Of a stretch of 64,000 nt of DNA, positions 55,110-64,000 are shown in pieces. Location of the stretch: the NCBI RefSeq assembly GCF_032854445.1, contig NC_088295.1, positions 94,047,805 through 94,111,804 of the forward strand, read 5' to 3'. The notes under the pieces were generated by a model. The model ran no database searches. It worked only from the letters and a program-made list of their open reading frames with translations, and was not told where the DNA came from. A program made the translations under genes and the position numbers. How positions within the stretch are numbered: the first letter of the stretch is position 1; every line of letters begins with the position of its first letter. Origin of the DNA: Liolophura sinensis (Eukaryota; Mollusca; Polyplacophora; Chitonida; Chitonidae).

Positions 55110-55445
55110 CAGTGTCATATGGGACAGAGTCCCAATTAAACAGCACAGAAAGTCTCATGAGACTATTGTCCCAAATTGTGGTACCAACGTTCAATTGCTA
55201 TATTCTGGTATATGGTCTCTGTGGTCCACGTTTGATATCTCAGATAATTTCTACTTTCTACTGTAGCTGGATTCTCAGGTTTCGTGAGACTGGAGAGTCC
55301 CAGAATTTTGGGACAGGGAAAGTTTCTCATGACACTGTATTCCCGGCTTCCTGGGACTGGTTCCCACCAAGTGTCAACTGTCTCTGAGTTCTTTATCTGG
55401 ATGACAAATTACTATTCCAGACACTGGGAGTGTTTCCCAGTTCAC
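55110..55445. other. Cluster of small hairpins with TGGGA/TCCCA stems
   Basis: Within 335 bp there are four short inverted repeats built on the same stem: tgggac-gtccca at 55120-55134, gtccca-tgggac at 55297-55314, tggga-tccca at 55352-55366, and actggga-tcccagt at 55423-55441. There is also a perfect 14-bp palindrome agtctcatgagact at 55151-55164 and further tctcatga/cgtgagac copies. No coding potential is evident. Confidence 0.6.
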
Positions 55446-56301
55446 CGTACAAGAATTTTCCCACTCTATATAAAATATCTACTTACTGAGGATGCTTACC
55501 AGCAGTTTGGTGTCTACTCGTGGCAGACCCCAAGGCCATCTACAGACGCTGAAAAATCAGCGTGTTTATAGATTTCCACATGGTGTAGGCGGAGCAGTGA
55601 ACCAAATTAGGAGACTCTGGTCAAAAGGGCAATTTTTGACAGTTTGTAAACACAGCTGACATGATGACATCATCCCGATCGCAACCAAAAACTCCGGAAT
55701 AATGGCTTTCCTTTGAAGCCAAAATCTAAATGCCAATGTCTGAAAATATTTTTAGCCCTATTACGCAAAGAGTATAACCAATTTCCACACATGGGTATTA
55801 GGCTAAATGATAAATTCCTTTTCAAACTGTGGTGGGAATATCCTGGTCCGATTTTTGAAAGACTGTAAAAGAGGGTAGGCCTAAATGTACAAAAATGGCG
55901 GCAACACAAACTTGTGATTTCGAGGTTGAACTGAGGACAATAAATGTCATTTTACTGGGTAAAACACGAAAATAGAAGATAAGACAATCACATAAAATTT
56001 CGTAATTTTTATATTATTATCACTACATGGCTTATAATATTCCCAAATATGTAGGAACGCCGATACAACAACAACAACATCACTCGTCCATGAAACAGAT
56101 AAACGTAAGTTTAAAACTTCCTGCGAGAATAAATAAACGCTATACTGGCAAATATTGACTTCATAAATTAGCAAGTATGGTCTCAGATAACGATCTTAAC
56201 AAAACTTCCATGAAAATTCATTAAAACATGAATATATGAAACTTCCCTACGTTAAATTTATTTCCCGCAACAGTACAAAATGACGAGATTGTTAATCAAG
56301 C
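55446..56301. other. Intergenic spacer
   Basis: About 850 bp with no supported gene or repeat. Confidence 0.4.
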
Positions 56302-56430
56302 CTGCTTCGGTGGCCTAATTCTTAGAGCTTCTGCCTCAAAGTCGGGTAACCCGGGATCAAACCTGGTTAGGGTCATACCAAAGACGTTAAAAATGGTACT
56401 TGTTGCTACTTTGCTTGAGCTTTCAGAATG
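56302..56430 (+). mobile_element. tRNA-derived SINE (family C), plus orientation
   Basis: A tRNA-like head (gcttcggtggcctaattc, B-box-like gggatcaaacctgg) is followed by a body with ggtacttgttgctactttgc. It is related to the minus-strand copy at 26530-26668. Its 3' end runs straight into a tandem array. Confidence 0.68.
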
Positions 56431-56435
56431 CAGTG

Positions 56436-56706
56436 TACACACACACCTTAATCATTCATCAGAATGCATTGTACACACACACCATTATCATTCATACGGC
56501 GTAAAACACCAATCAAATAAATAAGTAAAATAAATTATCATTCATCAGAATGCACTGTACACACACACCACTTATCATTCATCAGAATGCACTGTACACA
56601 CACACCACTTATCATTCATCAGAATGCACTGTACACACACACCACTTATCATTCATCAGAATGCACTGTACACATACATCATTATCATTCATCAGAATAA
56701 ACTGTA
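56436..56706. repeat. Roughly 37-bp minisatellite at a SINE tail
   Basis: About seven copies of a unit with core ttatcattcatcagaatg followed by cactgtacacacacac. It starts within the end of the family C SINE and is interrupted at 56498-56535 by a family A SINE tail (ggcgtaaaacaccaatcaaa). Related to the larger array at 40418-41485. Confidence 0.9.
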
Positions 56707-56877
56707 CAAACAGTACAAACAGATAATAGTGCACATATAATTGCAGAGAAAAAGTCTCTGTCGTTCTTTGTTTAATTTCTTACATGATTGTACGGTATTG
56801 TGAGGAGTTTGGTTCTTCTGGCTTCCATCAGACTTGTGACGGTGCTTAATATAAAAGCGTCACAGGTGTTTGTCTGT

Positions 56878-58560
56878 TGTCGTGTGTTATGAGGACCTGG
56901 TTGTGTTGTGTAATGAGGGAGTGGGTCGTGTTGTGTTATGAGGGAGCTGGTTGTGTTGTGTTATGAGGGAGTGGGTCGTGTTGTGTTATGAGGGAGCTGG
57001 TTGTGTTGTGTAATGAGGGAGTGGGTCGTGTTGTGTTATGAGGGAGCTGGTTGTGTTGTGTAATGAGGGAGTGGGTCGTGTTGTGTTATGAGGGAGCTGG
57101 CCGTGTTGTGTTATGATGGAGCTGGGCGTGTTGTGTTATGAGGGAGCTGGTTGTGTTGTGTAATGAGGGAGTGGGCCGTGTTGTGTTATGAGGGAGCTGG
57201 TTGTGTTGTGTTATGAGGGAGTGGGTCGTGTTGTGTTATGAGGGAGCTGGTTGTGTTGTGTAATGAGGGAGTGGGTCGTGTTGTGTTATGAGGGAGCTGG
57301 TTGTGTTGTGTAATGAGGGAGTGGGTCGTGTTGTGTTATGAGGGAGCTGGCCGTGTTGTGTTATGATGGAGCTGGGCGTGTTGTGTTATGAGGGAGCTGG
57401 TTGTGTTGTGTAATGAGGGAGTGGGTCGTGTTGTGTTATGAGGGAGCTGGCCGTGTTGTGTTATGAGGGAGCTGGCCGTGTTGTGTTATGAGGGAGCTGG
57501 GCGTGTTGTGTTATGAGGGAGCTGGGCGTGTTGTGTTATGATGGAGCTGGCCGTGTTGTGTTATGAGGGAGCTGGCCGTGTTGTGTTATGAGGGAGCTGG
57601 CCGTGTTGTGTTATGATGGAGCTGGGCGTGTTGTGTTATGAGGGAGCTGGCCGTGTTGTGTTATGATGGAGCTGGCCGTGTTGTGTTATGAAGGAGCTGG
57701 CCGTGTTGTGTTATGATGGAGCTGGTCGTGTTGTGTTATGATGGAGCTGGCCGTGTTGTATTATGATGGAGCTGGCCGTGTTGTGTAATGAAGGAGCTGG
57801 CCGTGTTGTGTTATGATGGAGCTGGTCGTGTTGTGTTATGATGGAGCTGGTCGTGTTGTGTTATGAGAGAGCTGGTCGTGTTGTGTTATGAGGGAGCTGG
57901 CCGGTGTTGTGTTATGATGGAGCTGGCCGTGTCGGGTTATGATGGAGCTGGCCGTGTTGTGTTATGAGGGAGCTGGCCGTGTTGTGTTATGATGGAGCTG
58001 GCTGTGTTGTGTTGTGAGGGAGCTGGCCGTGTTGTGTTATGAGGGAGCTGGCCGTGTTGTGTTATGAGGGCGCGGGGCGTGTTGTGTTATGAGGGCGCGG
58101 GACGTGTGGTGTTGTTGGGGAGCGGGACGTGTCGGGTTATGATGGAGCTGGCCGTGTTGTGTTATGAGGGCGCGGGACGTGTTGTGTTGTAAGGGCGCGG
58201 GACGTGTGGTGTTGTTGGGGAGCAGGACGTGTCGGGTTATGATGGAGCTGGCCGTGTTGTGTTGTGAGGGCGCGGGACGAGTTGTGTTATGAGGGCGCGG
58301 GACGTGTTGTGTTGTAAGGGCGCGGGACGAGTGGTGTTGTTGGGGAGCAGGACGTGTCGGGTTATGATGGAGCTGGCCGTGTTGTGTTGTGAGGGCGCGG
58401 GACGTGTTGTGTTATGAGGGCGCGGGACGTGTGGTGTTGTTGGGGAGCGGGACGTGACGGGTTATGCGGGATCGGGACCGTGTAGTGTTGTGAGGGAGCA
58501 GGGAGTGTTGTGCTGTGAGGGAGGGGAGTGTGTAGTTTTGTGAGGGAACCGGTCGTGTGG
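56878..58560. repeat. 25-bp minisatellite, 1.7 kb, with a structured gradient
   Basis: About 67 copies of a 25-bp unit with core cgtgttgtgttatgaggg. The left part alternates two unit types in a 50-bp higher-order repeat (ttgtgtaatgagggagtggg versus ttatgagggagctgg). The middle is simple. The right end turns GC-rich, with cgcgggacgtg units and a roughly 108-120-bp higher-order repeat, then fades into a SINE. Confidence 0.95.
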
Positions 58561-58572
58561 TGCTGTGAGGGA

Positions 58573-58784
58573 GTGGGCCGTGTAAATGGGTCGAAGGTTC
58601 GAATCCAGTTGCTCCCCGCTGGTTATGGTTTTTTAGGATTGGAAGTTGCCAAGTACTTGACGGCAGACGTTGGTCTTCCCCAACAATGTCCTTTGCTCTT
58701 CACTAATTAACATAACCACCGTCATGGAATTAAGTGACAAATTCGATCGTATGGCGTTAAACACCAATAAAACAAATAACTTCA
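58573..58784 (+). mobile_element. tRNA-derived SINE with B box, plus orientation
   Basis: A B-box-like ggttcgaatccagttgct lies near 58596. The tail atggcgttaaacaccaataa with aacaaataac at the 3' end resembles the family A tail, but the middle differs, so it may be a separate subfamily. Confidence 0.6.
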
Positions 58785-59002
58785 GTTCCGACAGAAAGCC
58801 GGCGTCGCCTGGGTCTGCGAGGGCTCTACCTGTCTGAGGATTGAAGAGCTCTATACTCAGTCATCATAGATACTATAGACGTAATATAGTTTTCTCCTTG
58901 CGAAAAGCGTCATGTTTGTTCCCATGGTTTCCATGCAGCACGTGGGAGTAGCATCATGATGACGTAAGGCATCCCCCTATCGCAGCGTTGCTCACACCCA
59001 CC

Positions 59003-59326
59003 AGGTGTTTTACGCCGTACTCAAGAATATTTCACTTATACGACGGCGGTCAGCATTATGGTGGGTGGAAACCGGGCAGAGCCCGGGGGGAAACCCACGA
59101 CCATCCGCAGGTTGCTGAGAGACCTTCTCACGTACGGCCGGAGAGGAAGCCAGCATGAGCTGGATTTGAACTCACAGCAACCGCATTGGTGAGAGACTCC
59201 TGGGTCATTACGCTGCGCTAGCGCTTTAACCGACTGAGCCACGGGGGCCCCCGAGTCTTCTTTAATGTAGTGATAGGCCACTGAGTCACTGATGTTAGCA
59301 CGCTAACCACTTGGCTACAGGGCCCC
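59003..59326 (-). mobile_element. Full-length SINE family A plus a second tRNA-like head
   Basis: The complete minus-oriented copy spans 59003-59253. It has the tail gtgttttacgccgtactca, the body gcagagcccggggggaaacc and the head, whose reverse complement reads gtggctcagtcggttaaagc. At 59285-59326 a second tRNA-like head (reverse complement gtagccaagtggttagcgtg) lies alone, the remnant of another copy. Confidence 0.85.
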
Positions 59327-59605
59327 GTAGTGACTGTAGTAAGTCGAGGTTAGTTTTTGCATAATTCTATTGCAGTTTTATTAACGTAAACATTTGTTTT
59401 ATAACAATTTCTGAATGTGGTTCATGTTTACTTGGATTCGCACTCCCCCATATGGGCAATGGTGATCTCTCGTTCTTCCCTACAAATAGAAATGAAAAGA
59501 TCAATTCATTACAATGCTTAATCTTTCGCTCCATACCTTACATGGCGCTATCAGGGCAAGTCTGTTGGATCCTGTTGTATACAAATGAGCTAAGGGTGCT
59601 GTAAA
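59327..59605. other. Spacer left of the Kazal gene
   Basis: About 280 bp with nothing recognisable. Confidence 0.35.
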
Positions 59606-59760
59606 TGACTGCCTCAGGTCACTGTATGTAACTGCTTCAGGTCACTGTATGTAACAGCTTCAGGTCACTCTATGTAACTGATTCCGGTCACTCTATGTAA
59701 CTGATTCCGGTCACTCTATGTAACTGATTCCGGTCACTGTATGTAACAGATTCAGTTCAC
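59606..59760. repeat. 23-bp repeat, about seven copies
   Basis: A unit with core cactgtatgtaactg and gattccggt, lying just downstream of the end of the minus-strand Kazal gene. Confidence 0.88.
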
Positions 59761-59817
59761 ATATACGTTTACAATACACTGGCTCTGACAAGTGTAAACA
59801 CAGAGAGTGGGAGTTTT

Positions 59818-62800
59818 TTATTCAAACCAGATTTCACTCAGATCAAGGAGGCACAAATTAATTGGACATCCCCTCACGTTCTGACTTAAAACAGTAACAA
59901 CAACAATAGGTTATCGACAGCACAGTGTGACAGATCGGTGATAATTCATTCTTCGAACTTCTGGTCTACTTACCGGCAGGCGGTTTGTCTGAGGGCACAG
60001 TCTGAGGGGTAAGTCACACCCTCGCTAGAGCAGGCCGGGAGTAGACTTTTAGAACAGGCCACTTCGTCACACTCTGAAAAAAGGTTAGTAATATTTGGTT
60101 TGTTCTGTACGTCAATCTCACAATACACCTGTGTTCACACCGGGCTGGATGCCTTCATATATACATGGCCAACAGAGCATTTACAATATCACTCAATATC
60201 AAACATTATCAGGGTAAATTACCGAGAACTGGATTCGATCTTGTGGCAATGCTGTTTGTAGATTTATAATAAGGTATGGTATCCCTACTTACTGCACCGT
60301 CCAGTGTAGGCTACGGTCAATGGGACCACACCTCGTCGGCTGTTGGTCGAAACAAATCAGTCATCAGACAACTGCTGCATACATGTAAAAGCTGTGAGGA
60401 TAAATACATGTTACTGCGGTATTCCGTTTGCTCTACCGTAAGCTTTTTAGGAATCCATAGAGGCTGAGAGAAATGACTACCACTGGCTTTATAGGGATCC
60501 ACAGAGTCTGAGAGAAACGAGTACCATCGCCTTTATAAGGATTCATATATGACGGAGCTACCAGCTGGGGATTTGAACTAGCGAGGGTTACGAGTCCACG
60601 CTTCTACCATTAGACTGAAGGGAAATTCCCTCCAGTCCGGAGGTAAATAGCGCTTCTACATCACCCTACTTCATTCATCCTCAGTTTTACCAGTAAAGTC
60701 GCAGGAAAGGAGAGTCGAAGACACACACAGTATCACGACTGCTATATAAGTCACCTCAGCAACTCTGCTCACCTCTCCCAAGTGTCACTTGGCTAACAGC
60801 TGTTGATTTGAACCAGCCATTTCTGGGTTACAAGTGCACGCTTTCCACTAGACTAAAAGGGAAGCCTACGGCTTGGAGGTAGACACTCACTGAATCTGGG
60901 AGAAGTGAGTACCATCCGCTTTATGGTAATCCATGCGCAGAAAATAAGTGTTTTCAAAATAACAAACGCGAGCATATTAAACAGTTAGTATTTGTAACAT
61001 AGCACCAAACGTTTAGTGCGAAGTAACAGAATCAAAGAAAACAAGCCAAGGGCAACAACAGTATAAAGAACGTAATTTACGGCTTTCTGAGAAAAGAGTT
61101 TTGGTAATCCGCAGAGATGAATGTGAGATTCCAGCTGCTGGAAGGTTTATGTCGGTGGCGGCCATCTCATATATATCACAGTTAACATCAGTGCTTTTTT
61201 TGCCTAATTCTGTATAGGACAGCATCTGGTTAATATTAACAGCACCTGATTAATGTTTACAGCACCTGGTTAATGTTTACAGCACCTGGTTAATGTTTAC
61301 AGCACCTGGTTAAGGTTTTCAGCACCTGGTTAATGTTTACAGCACCTGGTTAAGGTTTTCATTCCCTGGTTAATGTTTACAGCACCTGGTTAATGTTTAC
61401 AGCACCTGGTTAAGGTTTACGGCACCTGATTAATGTTTACAGCACCTGGTTAAGGTTTTCAGCACCTGGTTAAGGTTTTCAGCACCTGGTTAATGTTAAG
61501 CCTTTAGCACCTCGGCTTCAACAACGCATTTGGATAATTTTAATGCATGTTATAATAACAAAACAGAAACAAACACACCCTTGGTCTGCAAAAAGGACAC
61601 ATATTAAAATTCTTCAGTTGTGATAAATTCAAAAAAAAAACTTTTTCACTACCGGTACTTCAAAGATTTAATTTCAAACGTGACAAGATTAGATATCTTC
61701 TCATTCCTTGAAACCTCCAGCATCCTTATGCTTGGAATTCCTTAGTGAATCTTGGTGAATTTTAGTGAATCCACACTTAATTAAATCACTGTAAATGGTC
61801 TCAAAATGATCTCTGGCGTACATTGGAGTAGTTCTGCTTTATTCATGGTATGAATGGGTAAAGGCTACGACACAGCTTATGTCGCGTAATATGATATCAA
61901 CGCGGCTGAATGGCTAAAGGCTACGTCACAGCTTATGTCGCGTTATCTGATATCAACACGTTTGAATGGGTAAAGGCTACGTCAAGGCTTATGTCGCGTA
62001 ATCTGATATCAACGCGTTTGAATGGGTAAAATTATCAAGATGGCTGACTCGATTCACACCGGCCATTATCTCAGTATTGTCATTTTGTCTTACATTTTTT
62101 GGCGAAATCTCATCGGAAAGATAAAGTATGATATTTTTTAGAAAGCTTGGGTATGCTGCTTTCGATTAAATTATTTAGGCCGGCGCTGTCGTTTCCTTTA
62201 AGCCATGCTGTATTCTTCAGTACGGCGCAAAACATCAATCAGATAAACAAACCACGGTGCTAGAGGGGTGTAAGTTGCTACTGTTTTAACTATTTACATG
62301 AACAATGAGAATAAACCCTAACAGGTAATATTTGTGACCATTTGCCAACTATCACTCTATCGTCGATGCTCTGGTTTCACTCTCTATACTATAGACTCAC
62401 ACACAGTCGACTCTCTTCAGGTCACATTCGCTGGGGTAGGTGAAGCCGTCACTTCCACAGACCGGAATGAGGCTGTAGGGACAGACAAACTCGCATGGGT
62501 TAAGGGGCTCAGCTGAAGCTGGAGGAGAGAAAGACAAAAAAGAACACGGTAGGATTAGACTCACTATGAGTATCCGGTGGATTGATGAAGTCTTCGTTGG
62601 TTTTGAATTTAAAGTCACTTTATCTCTATTCTCAACTCTACTGGACTGTGGTCAGATGCAACTGGAAGCTTGGTAAAATGGATTTACCAACAGACAAAGG
62701 AAATTAGGACGTCACGTGACCTTTCGTTTCTTTATACCACACTCATTTTATAAATGAAAGTATTTTTACACCTGGTTTTTAGCTGTCCGTCTGATGAACG

Positions 62801-63516
62801 TTACTTCATATATTATAGCTTTCTGTCACTTTACGTCTTTAGAATTGGCCACCTCTAGGAAGGCCCATTAATATGTAGAAATGCACATTTGCCGCAAATC
62901 AACATAAACAGGGTAAATGGAAATAAAGTAGTGTTCATCTTCTACAGAAGGAAAATTGCCATTTCCGATTTTCAACATTTCGTGGCTTTGACTATCTTTC
63001 CACCTCTACTAGCAATGTGCGGGTTAACACCTGAACGAATCCCCACGGTCACTTTGTAGCAGACATGTCCCAATGTGATACCGACATTTCCCATCGTAAT
63101 GGAACGCCATGGGGGCGGGGAGAACTGACATGACACTCCATCCAATCGTGGTCGACTGACACCGGGACGACCACTACTTGGCCTCTATCCATCAACCAGA
63201 CATGACACCTCGCCTACTCGCGTACATAGAAATGTGGCAAGAGAGTGGAGAGTCGTCTGCAGGAATTACGCCCGGGTACATTACAAACCTTGGTCGCATA
63301 GAACATAGTACCCCCGCCGGAAAATGGCCCGAGTAAATCTACATGTAGGCGCTATACCTGACACTAGCTGCCATGGTTACCATTATAGCGATAAGATGAG
63401 GCTACTACAGATTTTGTTAAAACCATACTGTTGTGTAGTGAACTACGACTGAATGATACACTCTTACCAAAGGCCATGACGATGGCAACAGCGGTGAGGG
63501 CGAAGACGGTCTTCAT
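59818..63516 (-). CDS. Secreted Kazal-type protein, two Kazal domains
   Basis: Minus-strand exons: 63468-63516 (signal peptide MKTVFALTAVAIVMAF), 62401-62512, 59974-60073 and 59818-59884. Exon 2 encodes Kazal domain 1 (NPCEFVCPYSLIPVC, then GSDGFTYPSECDLKRVDC). Exon 3 encodes domain 2 (ECDEVACSKSLLPAC, then SSEGVTYPSDCALRQTAC). Both follow C-x3-C-x7-C-x6-Y-x3-C-x6-C and have their sixth cysteine outside the exon. For domain 2, exon 4 gives RQNVRGCPINLC and stops at a TAA that overlaps an AATAAA (59817-59822). For domain 1, an exon carrying the sixth cysteine should lie between 62400 and 60074; the phases (2, then 1) also call for one, but I could not find it. Kazal domains bind serine proteases; in molluscs they often serve defence or secretions. 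The protease target is unknown. A TATA box lies 90 bp upstream. Confidence 0.78.
60450..60940 (-). mobile_element. tRNA-like SINE copies in an intron of the Kazal gene
   Basis: Two tRNA-like segments in minus orientation. The first, about 60551-60625, has reverse complement gtctaatggtagaagcgtgg and a B-box-like gttcaaatcccc. The second, about 60790-60866, has gttcaaatcaac. They are accompanied by three copies of a gagtaccatcgcctttat-type segment near 60450-60540 and 60900. They look like tandem or nested SINE units rather than true tRNA genes. Confidence 0.55.
61206..61500. repeat. 20-bp minisatellite in a Kazal gene intron
   Basis: About 14 copies of cacctggttaatgtttacag with variants (aaggttttcag). 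In the minus (gene-sense) direction it reads ctgtaaacattaaccaggtg, which includes the donor-like caggtg. Confidence 0.93.
61848..62036. repeat. 56-bp repeat, just over three copies
   Basis: A unit with core taaaggctacgtcacagc, then ttatgtcgcgtaatctgat and atcaacgcg. It lies in the intron between the two Kazal domain exons. Confidence 0.9.
62195..62252 (+). mobile_element. SINE family A tail fragment
   Basis: ttcttcagtacggcgcaaaa followed by catcaatcagataaacaa is a diverged 3' end of the family A element, here within the Kazal gene intron. Confidence 0.7.
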
Positions 63517-63604
63517 GATGAGTTGTCCGAGGGCGAGGGTTCGCTTCTGGTTATGTACGTGTCAGCTAAGGCAGCGGCTGTGATTACGGTACCTCCTCGG
63601 ACTG

Positions 63605-63612
63605 TATATATA
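63605..63612 (-). promoter_or_regulatory. TATA box of the Kazal gene
   Basis: TATATATA on the minus strand about 90 bp upstream of the start codon (63514-63516), in the context gggtatatatacagtccg. The spacing puts the transcription start near 63575 and leaves a 5' UTR of about 60 bases. Confidence 0.7.
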
Positions 63613-63619
63613 CCCGTGG

Positions 63620-64000
63620 TGTAAGGTCCTGGGGAGGGACAGGCCGTAAATCTTGGGGACAGGTACCCGGTACCATTTGTCACAAAGGCCCTCGTAAATC
63701 TGTCACGAGGAGCTGTTTGCTGAGGGGATGAGTATTTGGTCATAAACAGAATCAACAAGCAGCAATCCTGGTAGAGCTAGACTCTTGCTTCCGGATTTTA
63801 TTACACCTACTGGTTCCGGGTTTTCGGCACATTTACTTCACAAACTAGAATCCAAATGTCCGAAATACCCCCCTTCCGTTCGACATTTCCAAAAGTAAAA
63901 GAAACAAAACTATGAAAACCTTAAAAGAAATGAAGAGACGTCATGTTGCTTAGTTTTGCTTCATATACACATGGGTCATTCGTGGTTGGCACTGACTGCA
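63620..64000. other. 5' flank of the Kazal gene
   Basis: Upstream sequence to the right edge. I see no further gene. A short open frame on the minus strand here lacks any family feature. Confidence 0.4.

Noticed and set aside
60224-60240. A 17-base minus-strand exon that would link the two Kazal exons in phase
   Set aside because: Phases fit, but the acceptor is weak with no pyrimidine tract and so short an exon is easily found by chance.
60551-60866. tRNA genes
   Set aside because: The A- and B-box-like segments lack a full cloverleaf by eye and belong to repeated SINE-type units; the same holds for the other SINE heads.

Overview
The window is nuclear DNA of an invertebrate animal, most likely a lophotrochozoan (mollusc or a close relative such as a brachiopod). 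The genes are split by GT-AG introns, there are two rhodopsin-class GPCRs and an MSH2 gene of animal type, and tRNA-derived SINEs of a kind I associate with molluscan genomes are scattered through it. Species cannot be fixed by reading alone. Roughly a third of the 64 kb is minisatellite: about 27 arrays, most with units of 35-45 bp.

Layout, left to right. 1-12.4 kb: the 3' part of MSH2 (+ strand, four exons), with introns filled by five large arrays. 12.9-16.4 kb: 115-bp repeats, then a two-exon prostanoid-receptor-like GPCR. 16.8-30.6 kb: satellites, SINEs and a 42-bp array that grew from the inside of a SINE. 30.9-31.9 kb: a single-exon orphan amine-type GPCR. 33.6-39.2 and 47.2-54.4 kb: a segmental duplication whose two copies each carry a three-exon gene for a small secreted cysteine-rich peptide. 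Between them lie arrays, SINEs, a candidate Kazal-like terminal exon and an eroded Ty3/gypsy fossil. 55.1-55.4 kb: a cluster of small hairpins. 56.9-58.6 kb: a 25-bp array. 59.8-63.5 kb: a minus-strand gene for a secreted two-Kazal-domain protein.

The most interesting system is the peptide gene pair. Exon 1 (signal peptide) is identical in both copies and exon 2 (propeptide with an Arg-Arg-Arg site) differs at 2 of 85 bases. Exon 3 (mature peptide) differs at 21 of 46 residues, with only three silent-only codon differences. One paralogue has six cysteines and the other four; the two extra cysteines differ from arginine by single C/T changes at CpG sites. In both genes intron 1 opens with a 41-bp tandem array whose unit is a copy of the exon-1 end plus its splice donor, about 16 units in one gene and 32 in the other. 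Such precursors are typical of host-defence peptides or toxins. That function is inference; I do not recognise the family.

The genes do not form an operon. The shared theme of the right half is secreted, disulphide-rich small proteins (peptide pair, Kazal gene, candidate Kazal exon), which suggests a defence or secretory gene neighbourhood.
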